Shown here: positions 12,354 to 25,565 of the stretch, piece after piece
Position numbering within the stretch: position 1 is the stretch's first letter
How the letters are laid out: each line of letters opens with the position of its first letter
Assembly (NCBI RefSeq): GCF_029227915.1
Contig: NC_079877.1
Location: 13,265,351-13,329,350, forward strand
DNA from: Hydractinia symbiolongicarpus
Taxonomy: Eukaryota; Cnidaria; Hydrozoa; Anthoathecata; Hydractiniidae
Reading direction: 5' to 3'
Length of the DNA stretch: 64,000 bases
Position numbers and translations under genes: made by a program
Notes under the pieces: generated by a model
Seen by the model: the letters and a program-made list of their open reading frames with translations, nothing else
What the model was told of the DNA's origin: nothing
Databases searched by the model: none

Positions 12354-14732
12354 ATGGCTGGAGAGATTTTAAAAGGTCATGCATTGGGAGGTATGATTCT
12401 TGGAGCAATTGAACTCGTTCTTGCCCTTGTTATCATTATATGTTCTTTTGTAATGGTGGGAAAAGCCGAAATGAGCACTAGCCTGACTCCATATTGGGCT
12501 GGAATACCTGTAAGTTGGTTTTTAGGTATTTTCTTTTATTTATTTTTAAGAAAACATTGTATAATGAAATGTGGACTGTACCAGGAATTCTACTAAGTGT
12601 ACTAATGCTGATATACCAATATGCTTCTTGCTTTTTACAACTTCTCTTCTTTACATAAGTGCAAGTATTATAACCCAGATGGCTGCATATTTTTTCATGC
12701 AGTGGTTTGTACGTAAACAAACAAAAACTTGAATTTAACTTAATAATTTAGGATTGACTTTCTGGAGTTAGTAAATAGATATTCAAAACCCTTAACCCGA
12801 ATATTTTTTTCTTAGTTATTTTTTTAGTCCTTCCCAAACTTCGTCTTATGAAGAGCAACTTGGTTGCTAGCATAATAATTGTTTTTCTATATTAGTTTAT
12901 CGTGCCTGGAATCTTGGGTCTTGTAACAGGCTTCACGAAAAACAAGTGCGCGGTAAGTAGAGTCAGTAGATTCAGTGGTGTTAAGTAATTTAAGAGACAG
13001 TGCTCAAAGTAAACATAGTAAAAACGCTATATTTGTGATAAATTTTACCTAAAGATGTACGAGGCTAAGTTTAAGACATTATTTTCAAAGCTATCTGTGA
13101 CATTAGTTCATTTGATTATGAAAGGGGCTACGAAATGATTTAGTAAGCACAATCCCTGCATATTTTGAAGAATGGCGTGTAAAGAACGGACCACTCAAAA
13201 GGCCTAGGTGCAAGAGATTGTACACACTTTAGAATCACATACACGTCTAGACAACCTATTTATGAATAATAACTTTTTTATGACAAATTTGCCACTATTT
13301 TTTTTTTATTTTCTAAAAAAAAGGTAAATCTTTATTCAGTCAGTATTATTTTTGGCGGTAAAACAAGGAACAACAAACAAGGAAAAATGTATTAATTATC
13401 AGTAAATCGAAGGTTTGTTTTGACGAGGGAACAGAGACGACACGAGAAAGTGTATTTGTTAAAAAATGATATGTTACTAGCTTTAAGAAGGTAATTAAAA
13501 CCTCAAAAAAGATTTTAAAATCATATTTGTTGCTTAGACTGGCTTTATGTGTAATAAAGTCGTATGTTTCTATGCAAAATTTCAAAGGAGGTAGCTGGCT
13601 AACTAGTTTAAAAAGTTTTAATTTATTTTATTAGAAAACTGGATTTAAAAGCAAAGTTAGTGCTTATATCAAATAAATTATGGATATCCATGATATGTAG
13701 AAAACTTTTTTCTCATTTTCAAGTATATTTGGATGCCCTATATGATATTTAAGATGTCGTTAGGCTCGACTTTCGTGTAAGTTTCGAAAAATCGAAAAAC
13801 AACAGCCGTTTTGTAGCTCCTTTAATTTTAGCTTTAATACAATTATACATCTTTCAATTATAGATGATTGCTTTTATGATCTTAAACATTTTGTGCTTCA
13901 TCCTGCAAGGTTTGGGAACGATCATAGTAGCAATTGCATTGGCCGTATTGGCTTCTATTTCCAACGTGAAAGATCAATGCATACAGGTTGGAAACACTTG
14001 CAGGTGTACAGTTGATGGAAAAACGAAACTTATTACTGGTATCCATTTTAAAACAAAACAATTTTCTGTTTTTTAAATCGAAAAATATTGTTAACTAGTC
14101 GTTGCCCGTGGAAAAATTCAGGGTTCGCTTGTCCATTATATTTACCCGTTGCAACAAAGTAGATAAAAATATATTGCATTGGATAATCGTGTATCCGTAA
14201 CATCATTTTCTAACTCAGCAGAGGGTCCGTACAGAGACAGACGACGGCTATTATTATAGAGATACTACTCCTTATTCCGTGGAATAATCCACAGATCCAC
14301 TGCTTCTAAAGATGTTATATGCATCAGCATTTCGTGCGTTTCTGATCTACTGTTAACACAGCAACCATTTTGAACACACGGCTTTTAATATAGGGATTTT
14401 CGTTTAATAAATCGTTCTTTTTTTATAGATATTTCAAACTGTGATGACTTGAAATCGATCTCTACCTTACTTTACGTCATCGTCATCTTTTTGGTCATTG
14501 GTGCTATCGTGACACTGGCTGCTTCCATCCTTGGTTGTGCGGCTACCTGCTGCACAGTAAGTTCTTATTATTGTAAAATACTAATTCCTGTTACTGTTTG
14601 TACATAATGACGAATCATTATGTTCTTTTATTTCAGTCAAGACCACCTTCCACAGTGATTGTTCAACAACCGGGAGTAATGATGCAAGCACCCCCTCAAC
14701 AGCAATATCAACCGTACCCAGTAAAGCAATAA
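12354..14732 (+). CDS. Four-pass membrane protein, CD20/MS4A-like
   Basis: Coding exons 12354-12509, 12896-12952, 13864-14038, 14429-14556 and 14637-14732 join in phase to a 203-residue protein; every junction has GT-AG. Four hydrophobic segments lie at about residues 12-35, 50-68, 73-100 and 150-180. The loop between segments 3 and 4 is extracellular-type and has five cysteines (QCIQ, TCRCT, NCDD). The second segment begins WAGIPFIVPGILGLVTG, close to the W-G-x-x-F-I-x-SG pattern of CD20/MS4A proteins. A Cys-rich patch (GCAATCC) follows segment 4, suggesting palmitoylation. The short cytoplasmic tail is rich in Pro, Gln and Tyr (QQQYQPYPVKQ). In known relatives such proteins modulate signalling or ion flux at membranes; the role here is unknown. 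Claudin-like or TMEM family membership is an alternative. A candidate poly(A) signal AATAAA lies at 14992-14997. Confidence 0.8.
14095..14262 (-). mobile_element. Short nonautonomous Helitron-like element in an intron
   Basis: Read on the minus strand it starts TCTCTATAATAATAGCC and ends with a stem (cccgtgg with loop) followed by CAACGACTAG. It lies exactly between A and T. TC start, 3' hairpin, CTAG end and A|T insertion are the Helitron hallmarks. It belongs to the same family as the copies near 32.1-33.0, 44.7 and 46.1 kb. It sits between exons 3 and 4 of the tetraspan gene. Confidence 0.75.
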
Positions 14733-16880
14733 AAAATATCTCAAAAAGAACTTTTCTCAATAATATAGTGTGTGCATTTTTTTAAAGGAAAAATGTTTTA
14801 AGAGCAAAAAAATTTGAAAAATTTAACGAAGTAATTTTCACGGATTAAAAACTTTTAGTTTAAATTTACGTGATTAATTTTAGCGCTCACAGCTAATAAA
14901 AATTTTGATGCCATCTTTTTGATCAAAATTTTTGAATGTTTTTGACGTAAATAACTATGAGCTAAGTCGAAGTTCTTCCTTTGAAAATCGAAATAAATTT
15001 TAGCCATGTTACCCCTTCGATTTGAATATTAAATAACTTTTGCATAATTTTCCTTTTAAAATATAATAACCTGAGTTTAAAAGTAGTTTCTAGTTTTATT
15101 TTATATAAGAAAATAGAATAATTTCTTATTTTATTTTAATTTATATGTAAACATAACAACACGAATATTTCCTTTGAACGCATGTAATAATTTGGAAGCA
15201 CTTTTTTATTTCTATATAAAAAGATTAAATAACCAGTAAAAAGCAATAATAATAAATATAATAATATATATTATCATGCACCTCATGCGGGATGGTCTGA
15301 CAGAATATTTTTGGATATTCGTGCAGCCTTTAGAATATCTCAGCAGATATCTGATATCGAATATCTGCTCAAAATATTCGATAGTCTCTCTGGCGCTTAT
15401 CTTTCGTTTATATATATATAGTTGCTTTAAAAAATACACGCAAGTCAATCAGATGGAGAGTTAAAATTAATTAAAAAGAAAAAAGTTATCAAACAGAGGA
15501 TGTATTATATCGCATTCCATCTTTTATTGTTTTCGATGGCAGTACACAAAGGATAAGCAATCAGGCGAACGTTTTAAAACAACAAGAAACAAGAACACCA
15601 CTTTAGATAATGATTCCTTTCCAATGGTGCATGATAGAATAGAGATTCAGTGCAGTAAAATCGGATATCGTGATTATTAAGTCTCGCTTTCTTTATATTC
15701 GATTCCGCTGCGCGTCGTCGAACATCACAAACACGACTGAATAGTTACGGATATCCGATTTTACCTTGCTTAATATCTGCTTAATATTGAGATAAAAAAA
15801 AAACAATTTCGGACTTAATCTATTCAAGGAAAAGGCTTTTAAAATTATCACCAGAAGTGATCGTGTACATTATTTCTTTTTAACACACACGCGTGTCAAT
15901 GTGGCAGACTAACGGGCAGTGAATTGGTTCATAATGAATTTATTCATAAAACTACGACCAGATTATTCAACAATGTTTATTTCTCCTATACACTCCAAAG
16001 CAGAGCTCTTGCAGCCTACTGCTACCAATATTTATCTACCAATCTTCGCGGTTGCAAACAATGTTATTTAAAATTTTGTGTTGCTTTGTAATGCTTGTAA
16101 AGTAGACATGTTAAAATTCAGATGGTGTTGACGAATGTGACACGACAAAAGTGCACCTAAAGGCTTATGTCCTTCGATGTAAAACAGCATAATGCTCAAA
16201 TTATGGGGTCACTTGTATGACACCCGTTTAACCATAAGACCTCTTGTTATACATATGTTACGTGGATTGTGATAGATTTGGAATTATGCTTATTAGCTGG
16301 TTATTATCATAATATAAATAACCCTAATTAATAATCATCCATATTCCAGGAAATATGGATAATTTTTAATTGATCACATTCTACATGTATAAGTTACCAG
16401 GGTTGTGATAAAGTCAGAAATCTGGTTAAGAACCGGTTATTACATATACTAACAATAATACTAGCCCTGGCCTTTATACATAATCCGGTGGAATATGCAT
16501 ATTTTCCAATTTTATCACTCCTCGTTGCTAATACACATTTGTGATAGATTCTCTTTAAAATACTAGATGTCACACGAAACAAGATATCCTAACCTAACAG
16601 TTATCTTTTACTAAATAACCGTAAAAATTTGTTCTTCTTTTTAAGGAATTGATTAGGTTAAATAACGTAACTCGGACAGCTACGTTGTCGTCAAGCGGAA
16701 CATCAACTTTCTCGAAGAGGAAGTGTAACAAAAATTTGATGAATGAATAAACAAAATCAGTTTTAATGTTGTTGGAAAGCTAAAAACAGCGTGAGACAGA
16801 AAGGGAAGCTGTGCTGGAACTACATTTAAAAAGGATGCACTGTGAGCAGATGAAACTGTTTTAGAAATTAATTGATAAAT
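14733..16880. other. Intergenic DNA with a small TIR element
   Basis: AT-rich sequence with no gene recognised. Near 15290-15385 there is a run of overlapping atatc/gatat motifs. Bases 16260-16590 hold several loosely repeated tgtgataga and ggttatta motifs, possibly the remains of an inverted-repeat element belonging with the Harbinger relic next door. Confidence 0.4.
15655..15764. mobile_element. 110-bp MITE-like inverted repeat
   Basis: Ends are GTAAAATCGGATATC and its reverse complement (15-base match). The middle has a CG-rich part (gctgcgcgtcgtcg) unlike the AT-rich surroundings. No clear target-site duplication was seen, so the superfamily is open. Confidence 0.5.
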
Positions 16881-16899
16881 TTTAAAAATATTGTTTAAA

Positions 16900-17200
16900 G
16901 TCTTGTGCGTGCCACCAGGTGTCATTGTGAACGGATTATTGTGAATTTGATGAAACAATTCACTATTTAAGAAGACTCTGGCATCGTGACGGAGCCTTGC
17001 CATCCAACAAAAAAATCTGTAAAATTCATTCTTGGATAACAGACTCCTTGCGAAATAATGGATGGAAACCCCTTTGGATTAATATAATTTATATTATATT
17101 GTTGTTGGCCAATGATGGAAATGGGGGTTCCGTCGATTGCTCCAATGACGCCTTTCATGTTTTTAAAAAGCCTAAAACCATTTGTAAGATAATAAAATGA
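16900..17200 (-). pseudogene. PIF/Harbinger (HARBI1-like) transposase relic
   Basis: The minus-strand frame from about 17190 to 16985 reads FKNMKGVIGAIDGTPISI, then YINPKGFPS, QGVCYPRMNFTDFFVGWQGS. After a frameshift near 16990 it continues HDARVFLNSELFHQI. These are the DDE_Tnp_4 signatures around the first catalytic Asp (GAIDGT) and the second (GSxHDARVF). The third acidic residue and the N-terminal region are missing. It is dead by frameshift and truncation. The Harbinger element at 56.6-58.1 kb belongs to a different lineage (GAIDGKHIVLQ). Confidence 0.7.
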
Positions 17201-17670
17201 TGGTCTGAATGTTTAATTAAACGTACCTGTTTGCAAAGTAAACAGATGGTCTACCACCAGTTTTTTTGGTCAAAAAATCAAACCGTACTGCTCAGCTCGA
17301 TTTTCAATGAAAAGGTTTTACGAAGCAAATGCAATTTGAAAACATTATCTGGATATCTAAAAAATGAATTTATATCAAAAAATATCATTATCTTAAAAAA
17401 AAACCAGTTTTTTCAATAACATCACACACTTCTATAATCGCAGCTACTTCTTTTGCTTTTGCCAACACTATATTTTGTTATTGTCTAGAACATTTATTAA
17501 TTTTCTTGTAACAATATCGGTTACCGTCTTAGTTGTCGCATAATTAGAATCAACAGCGCATATGTTTTTCATTGCTTTGGTAAAACAAGTGCAACTGGTG
17601 CAACAAATGCAAAGGATAACGTTTTTCTTCATCATGTGAAGACCCCTCAATTCACTAGCTAGTCGATAAT

Positions 17671-18036
17671 TTACTACAAAACGCGTCAGCTTTTTTAATA
17701 CAAAATGACCCGTTTGTTTAATACAAAAAGGACAGACTACAAAATGAGCCGGTTTTTTAATACAAAACAGACATGTACTACAAAATGAGCCGGTTTTTTA
17801 ATACAAAACGGACAGGTACTACAAAATGAGCCAGTTTTTTAATACAAAAAGGATAGACTACAAAATGAGCCCGTTTTTAATACTAAACGGGCAGGTACTA
17901 CAAAAGGAGCCGGTTTTTTAACACAAAATGGGCAGGTACTACAAAACACGTCAGCTTTTTTAATACAAAACGGGCAGGTACTACAAAATGAGCCGTTTTT
18001 AATACAAAACGGGCAGGTTTTACAAAATGAGTTATT
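17671..18036. repeat. Minisatellite, about 44-bp units
   Basis: About eight to nine imperfect units, each with tactacaaaatgagccggtt followed by a T-run, aatacaaaa and cgggcagg. Variants replace gagccgg with cgcgtcagc. Three-state variation among units suggests growth by slippage or unequal exchange. No dyad or spacer structure of the CRISPR kind. Confidence 0.85.
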
Positions 18037-18129
18037 TATTACGAAACACGACTCAACACCAGTCTAAAAGATTTGAAGAAAAGAAAGAGTACTGTGTAAA
18101 TACTGCGTAAATATTTAAAAAATTAATCA

Positions 18130-20200
18130 AAATTAAATACGTAAGTGAATTCGATAACGCATTCATTTTCTTTATTATTTCATTTTCTTTTTCAAACTGA
18201 GTTAGTTACTGTCGTGATTGAGTTTGGCAAAAAAAGTAGTTCTGAAATAACGAATTGTGCAGTCTCATTATTTATTTTTTCACATTATTGATATTTTAAC
18301 ATATTTTTAGCCACGCATATCTATATAAGCCATTTTATAAAATTGTGGCTGCATATATTTATGCTGTCCTAATAAGGTTTACATTCAATATGGAAATACG
18401 AATAAATTTCGTGAAACTCGCAAAAACTAATCGCGAAAATTAATCAACGGAGGAGAATTACTTAGAAATGAATGGAAATAACTGACGTCATCATATGCGT
18501 GAGTAACTAGGGGCAACCTGAGACTAACCTAGGACCATCTTCTTAAAGCTGGGTCAAACCACCTGTTTTGAAACAGATGGTTTAATGATGTCACAAAAGA
18601 CATTTAAATCCCAATATCTTTGTAATTGTTCGTCAAAAGCAAATGATTCTATACTTTTAATTGGTGTGCACTTCTGCACAACAACTTTTATTTGCAATGA
18701 ATGCAACGAGTTTCCAATTTTTATAAGAGACACTTTTAGCTGACGTCATAAAATTCCTCAAACCTTTCCTATGTTCTTCTACCTAAGTAGATCTCATCAA
18801 AGCCCTTAAAACTTGTCATAAAACATAAACATAATAATGTGAGTTTTGCAAAGAGGATGTTTTTGTCGCATTTGTTTGGTGACAAATTAACTCTAATCAT
18901 GTATTTGATGTTAAAACATTATTTTGACGTCAATACAGCTGTTAATGAAGCCATTGCAAAGAACTTATAATTGATGTTGCAGCCAATGCAGTTTGAGGCC
19001 AAAAAACTTAGAAACGGGTAAAAATCAATGAGGTAAGCTTCTGCGTGGGCAACTATGGACCACCTGAGAACAAAACAGGACAAATTTCCCAGACATAGGA
19101 CAGGTTAGTGACGTCATCAAAAACCTTTAAACCCCAATATCTTTTTAACCCCCGTGTCAAAAGTACACGATTCTGCACATTTTTTTGGGCAGCGTTTCAA
19201 ATTCTATTTAAAAAAGAGGTAAATGGAACAAAAAATTTTTTTGTACTTTTGTGGGTCCTTGATAACGTCACTAAATATTCGAACCCTTATAACTCCCTAA
19301 TCTTTTCCCGAAAGCAAATGATACTATACATTATTTCGACCAGTGTTTCTAGCTCCACTCAACAGAGGCAATAAGTAAACAAGTTTCTCAAAATTATTTT
19401 TGAGTATTGTCGGGTTCTTTTAGACTTTATCTATCAAAGAGTGCAGTGACAGTGCTTTTCCATTGTTCTTCTGCCTCAGTGGATTTTCCACAGGTCTTAT
19501 TGACTAGTCTTATATAATAATACAAAAAAGCAGTGTGTTTGTGAGGGTCAATTGAGACATTCACTTTTTCTGCGTGAAAATAAGTGATAAACTATTTCTT
19601 AATTTCTCACCGAGAAATTACTTATTTTCACGTAGCAACGATTTACGTCAATGATTTTTATTAAATTAGTGAAGCCATTGCATTACACTTTTAAGTTTGG
19701 GTCAAATAACTTTAAAAAGGGTGAAAATAACTGACGTCATTTCCTGTTAACTTGGACCACTTGCGACCAAAATGGAACCATTTTCCTACACATGGATTAA
19801 CCCACCCGTTTTGGAACAGTATAATAAAACGAAGACTGTGTCTTTCTGTCTGGTGACGAAAATATCTCAAATGTTAATTGACAAAATAAACGTCACGACA
19901 TCAATAAAATTAATTTAACTTCAGTATCCTAATTTAAATTAATAAGTGAGGACTATATTAATTTTTTACCTCGTGGGTAATAAGGGACAACCTGGGACAA
20001 AAAATAATGCCTTCATTAGTCCTCAATTGTCGTCAACTCATGATTCTTACATTTTCTTCATTGGCATTTTAAGCTATAAACATTAGTGGCAGCGGGTAAA
20101 AAAATCTTCTAAAATATTTTTTTATATGCACTGCTAACGTCGTCTTTTTTTTCATTGTTTTTCTGCCTAAGTGAGTTCTTTCAACGGGCTTATCGGCTAG
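18130..20200 (+). mobile_element. Three head-to-tail Helitron-like units of about 690 bp
   Basis: Related units seem to run from about 18130-18818, 18819-19507 and 19508-20200. They share gggcaacctgagac-type blocks, gacgtca blocks, a ccaatatcttt block and an ending ttctgcctcagtggattttccac...gactagt. The second ends in a GTGGATTTTCCAC hairpin and CTAG at 19504-19507; the third starts immediately with TCTTATATAATAATAC and ends CTAG at 20197-20200. The first ends in a decayed CTTG. Such chaining arises when Helitrons insert into the A|T at the end of an earlier copy. No Rep-helicase ORF is present, so they are nonautonomous. Start of the first unit is approximate. Confidence 0.5.
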
Positions 20201-20584
20201 TCTATTATAACTTCAGAAATGTTATCACTTATGTGTTCATTTATTGTAGTTCAGTTTCGACAGCTACAGCTGTTATCGATTGGCAATGACCCTAATTATC
20301 TTTGGCTACTATTAGTTGGGCAGAAAATAAGAGGATCGAAATGAACCAATCAGATCATAGCAATTAAAGTAATTAACTTTTTACGGACCTAGATGGAAGC
20401 AATAGAATTTTTCTATTTTTAAAAGTTCACTTTATGATGTTACGTTTGTCTCGAACCATTTTGCACTTTTTGTAAATATTTGTTTTCTGAAGTACAGGTA
20501 ACCCTATTTCTGAAAGTTGATAGAAAATGCTACTGATATGAGTATTTCTGATAAACTACTTATAGTCTCTTACTTTTCCTTTAT

Positions 20585-20765
20585 TTTGCTGTCCAATTGG
20601 AATGTTGGTCTATGATCTTTGTATTTGTCTCAGTAGTCAATAATATGAACTTTCTTCCAGCTATGGTCCGCAATTTCACTTTTGCCTGGATCTACTTTGC
20701 GTACAACAGCTCCTTTGTGTTCCTGCACATGTTTTTTCAAAATTCGTTTCTAAACTTCATATGTC
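20585..20765 (-). pseudogene. GIY-YIG endonuclease relic (Penelope-like or similar)
   Basis: On the minus strand one frame reads LKKHVQEHKGAVVRKVD, then SEIADHSWKKVHIID. After a frameshift it continues TNTKIIDQHSNWTAK. This matches the C-terminal half of transposon GIY-YIG domains (RLKEHxxAV...SAIAEHAxxxxHxIDWxNxKIIDxExxWxxRK). The N-terminal GIY/YIG motifs and the partner reverse transcriptase are not visible, so this is a short decayed fragment. Confidence 0.5.
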
Positions 20766-23700
20766 CTTATTCGAACAAAGTACGTGATGCTGTACATTAC
20801 TTTGATCAGTGTTTCAAGTCCTACACAATAAAATGAGCAGGCAAAATAATTTCTGAAAAATTATAGTATAGATTGTCACAGCAGATATAGAACGTGGATT
20901 ATTTGGTTAAACTGAAATCCTTGAAATGTGTTAATTGTAGCAAACTTCAGAAATGCTTCTTTGTAGTCTACATGGGGAAAGTTTGTGGGTCGATTCCTTT
21001 TCGATGTTGTCGGATAAAGTTCCGTTTGCGTTTGTCTTCAATATTTCAGTGAGGATTTAATTTTTTGCCTTACCTCTCTCTATTTTCCCCCAAACGGCAG
21101 CCCTCTTTGTTGGAAAATTTTATCCCCATAAACCAATTACGCCCCAAATATATTGTTAATATCAATACTTGTATATTACACAATATTAAAAGCGCTTAAT
21201 AGGTGTATTCACAAATTTAAAATGGTGATTTTAAGCGGCAGTATCACTCTTGTTTGACTGGCTAACATATCAAAGTTGTACGTACTAAGCAAAGTATCTA
21301 CTCCTTTGTGACAGAATCTAAAGAAAAGAAAAAAAAATAATGGAAAAGTAAAAAAATTGCTAAATTTAGAACTTTACAGCGTTCCTTTTTCAAAGAAATT
21401 AGGCATCGATTATTACTGAAACTTCCGATTAAAATTAATTTGAACAATCCTAAAACGTAGGTTGTTTGTTTCTTTATTTAAAAAACTTATCAAGCTTCTC
21501 AAAAAGGAAAAATTGTATCCCACTTAAATTTTGAGAAGGACGAAATCATCCTAAAAGTTAAAGCTATGCAATGGCGTTTACTGATGTTTCTACGCGATTG
21601 CATTTATAGTAAATGTTTTGTAAAAAGTCTCATTAAAAGCACTTTTTTTCTTCGACATTTCTTATCATGGAGGTAAGTATTAAAAGCAGATCCATAATAG
21701 CTGCGGAGATCACACTGCTGGCAATCCAGGATTTAGAGATTTTGAACAAGAATTTGAACATTTCCTCCATTCTCTGTCTCTTAACCCTTTCTGCAATGAA
21801 AATTGTCTGGAAATCTGGAGAAAGAACAGCTAAAGTTTTGATATACTCGATTGGCATCCGATAATAAACTTTTTTTTCTCAAGAAGGCGGAATTGGTTTT
21901 GGGGAATAAAATTCTTTCTACGCATCATATTTGTGATTCCACTAAAAACAGAAGAAATTGGGAACGAGATTGGCATTGACAGATAAAAATAAATACATAA
22001 ACAAGAGGGTCTTCATAATTTTTAAAAATGGCACATTTACAGCGGTGGAGGTAGTTGTGAAATTAAAAGATAGAATTACAACTTTTGACGTCAGTGATTG
22101 CACAGATGGAACAACCAGCAATTGTCGCAGCTATAAGTTTTTTGTTATGTCCGAGGTCATCACGTGAATAAATTAACAGCTGGTTAAATTTCATTTTCCT
22201 TCTTTCTGTACACAATCAATCACTCTCTCTCTCTGTAAAGAAAAAAAGGTAGCTAGCTAGCTAGCTAGCTAGCTATAGCTTCTCTAAAACAAATCGTTGG
22301 TTTGAACAAGCTGTGTGCGATTTACCACATGGTATGTCACCCAAGAAATCCCATATGCATAAAGAGAAATGATAGTAAATTTAAAGGCAGTATGTGAGAT
22401 AGGTGGCCTTTAAAATTTATTTTAGACATATACTTTTATGTAACAGGATTTTCTTCATTAAATTCAGAACCCCTCATCCTTACAGATGACTTGCCAATGC
22501 ATACAAAAGCTATAGAGCTTGCAATTTTTTGCAGGGAGAAAATATAAACATATTATAACAGGTTATGGTTTTTTTTTCACAGTTACGCCTTGACACTAGA
22601 ATTTTTAATTTACCAAAACTCACAAAAAGTATAGATATGTTAAAATGTAACTGAACAGAACATTAGTGGATGCCACCAAATGATTTGCCTCCAAAGTTTA
22701 AAAAATTATAACAAGTACAAAACATAGTGCATTTGTTATCAAATAATATAAAAAAGAATGTTTACCGTTTATCTGCAACATGTTTTTGTCAAATTTTGAC
22801 TACCATTACCTACTACCATTTGAGCATTATGATATTCAAAATTCTGATCCTTCTAATAATAAGAAAATCAAAAAATTAATTTAAGTTTTCTATATATAAT
22901 TAAATTTGTTTTCAAAAAAAATTCAATTGTTGATTTAGATGTGTAAAACAATAATATTCTAACTCCTTTAAATTATTGTTATTTTAGTGGCCCCCAGTGG
23001 AAACAATCCACTAACTATAGGTTTTTGTGATTTTCTGGGCTAGCCACTTTAAATATTTATTATTATTATTATTATTATTAAGGAATCTAGCAGAAAATTT
23101 ATCATTGCACATATAGATAGTCAGATCTAGAGACATTATATGATCTGTGAAATATAGATATTTTTTTCTTGTTTTTCCCTCTATGAAGTTTACATTGAAC
23201 ATAAAATGGCATTTTTTAAGTTTTATATATACAACCTGCCTCGTTCTGATAGTTTTAAAACAAAATATGATGTTGTTTAAGCTCTATTTCATCACGTTTT
23301 GTTGTAGCAAAGTGAATTATTTTTAAATAGAGATGTGTAATAATCACCACATTTCATTCTAACATGACTTGAAATTGATCCTAGGATTGTTAAAAATCAC
23401 TTTAGTTTGCTTTAAAATGACAAGAAAACCAGCCTAGGGGAGATCTGCCTTACTTCCTTCTAAAATGATATTAAGCATAATGCATTGTCGTATTTCATTC
23501 TAAAATGAATAGAAAGTGCCCTTAAATTTTGTCATATTTTATTATAAAAAAATAAGTATGTAACATGTGACAACAAAAGGTTTAATTACAGACCAATCAA
23601 TAAGAGCAATAAAAGCACTTGCACAATAAATCACACACCCTCAGCATCAATAATTTTGTTTGTGAAGCGATCCCGAAATATAAAAATCACAAAAAAAATG

Positions 23701-23947
23701 CGAAGTAACAACATTTCTTTATCCCAAAATAGCAACCCCTGTGCAGTACAGGGGGTGCTGTTTAGACTTTGGGAACAAGCATAGCACAAGTTCCAGCAAT
23801 GTTCATGGCTGGGAATTTTAACCCAGGTACCAAAAAGTTGTTAAGTTGAGTCATTAATTAAACTTTGTGACTTCTTGTGAAACACACAGTATTTATATGA
23901 CTACTTGTGGAACAAGCTGGGAGTGGCTGGGAATTTTAACCCAGGTA
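20766..23947. other. Intergenic DNA without a recognised gene
   Basis: Open frames at 21633-21857 (minus) and 21958-22167 (plus) are short and unrecognised. A (GCTA)n tract lies at about 22249-22276 and a (TTA)n tract at 23057-23080. A 31-base stretch beginning ggctgggaattttaaccc occurs twice, at about 23807 and 23926, just before the LINE fragment. Confidence 0.5.
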
Positions 23948-24166
23948 CCAAAAAGTGTTGCTAAATCGTATCCGCTCAGGCTACGGAAGATATGCTAACT
24001 TCATGCATAGAATTGGATTAGTTGATAGCCCAAATTGCGTCTGTGGTGAAATTCAAACCCCACAACATGTACTGACATGCCAAAGAATTGATATCCGAGG
24101 CAATATCGGAACTGTTGATGATGATTTTCGTTCGTGGCAACGTGATAATACTATTTTAGATATATG
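23948..24166 (+). pseudogene. LINE 3' fragment with Cys-His C-terminal motif
   Basis: The 70-codon frame reads LLNRIRSGYGRYANFMHRIG, then CVCGEIQTPQHVLTC. This is the CxC...HxxxC terminal motif that follows the reverse transcriptase in several LINE lineages. Nothing of the polymerase is left upstream, so it is a strongly 5'-truncated copy. A long (AT)n tract follows 70 bases later, consistent with a LINE tail. It is not the same lineage as the intact LINE at 50.3-53.4 kb. Confidence 0.65.
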
Positions 24167-24232
24167 ATAGGATTTTATCATATGTTTTGGAATGTATATC
24201 TAGATTATCAGTGTTGTACTCTACTGTTCATA

Positions 24233-25565
<1,333 letters not shown>

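Noticed and set aside
17671-18036. CRISPR-like array
   Set aside because: Units vary throughout, there are no unique equal-length spacers, and the genome is eukaryotic.
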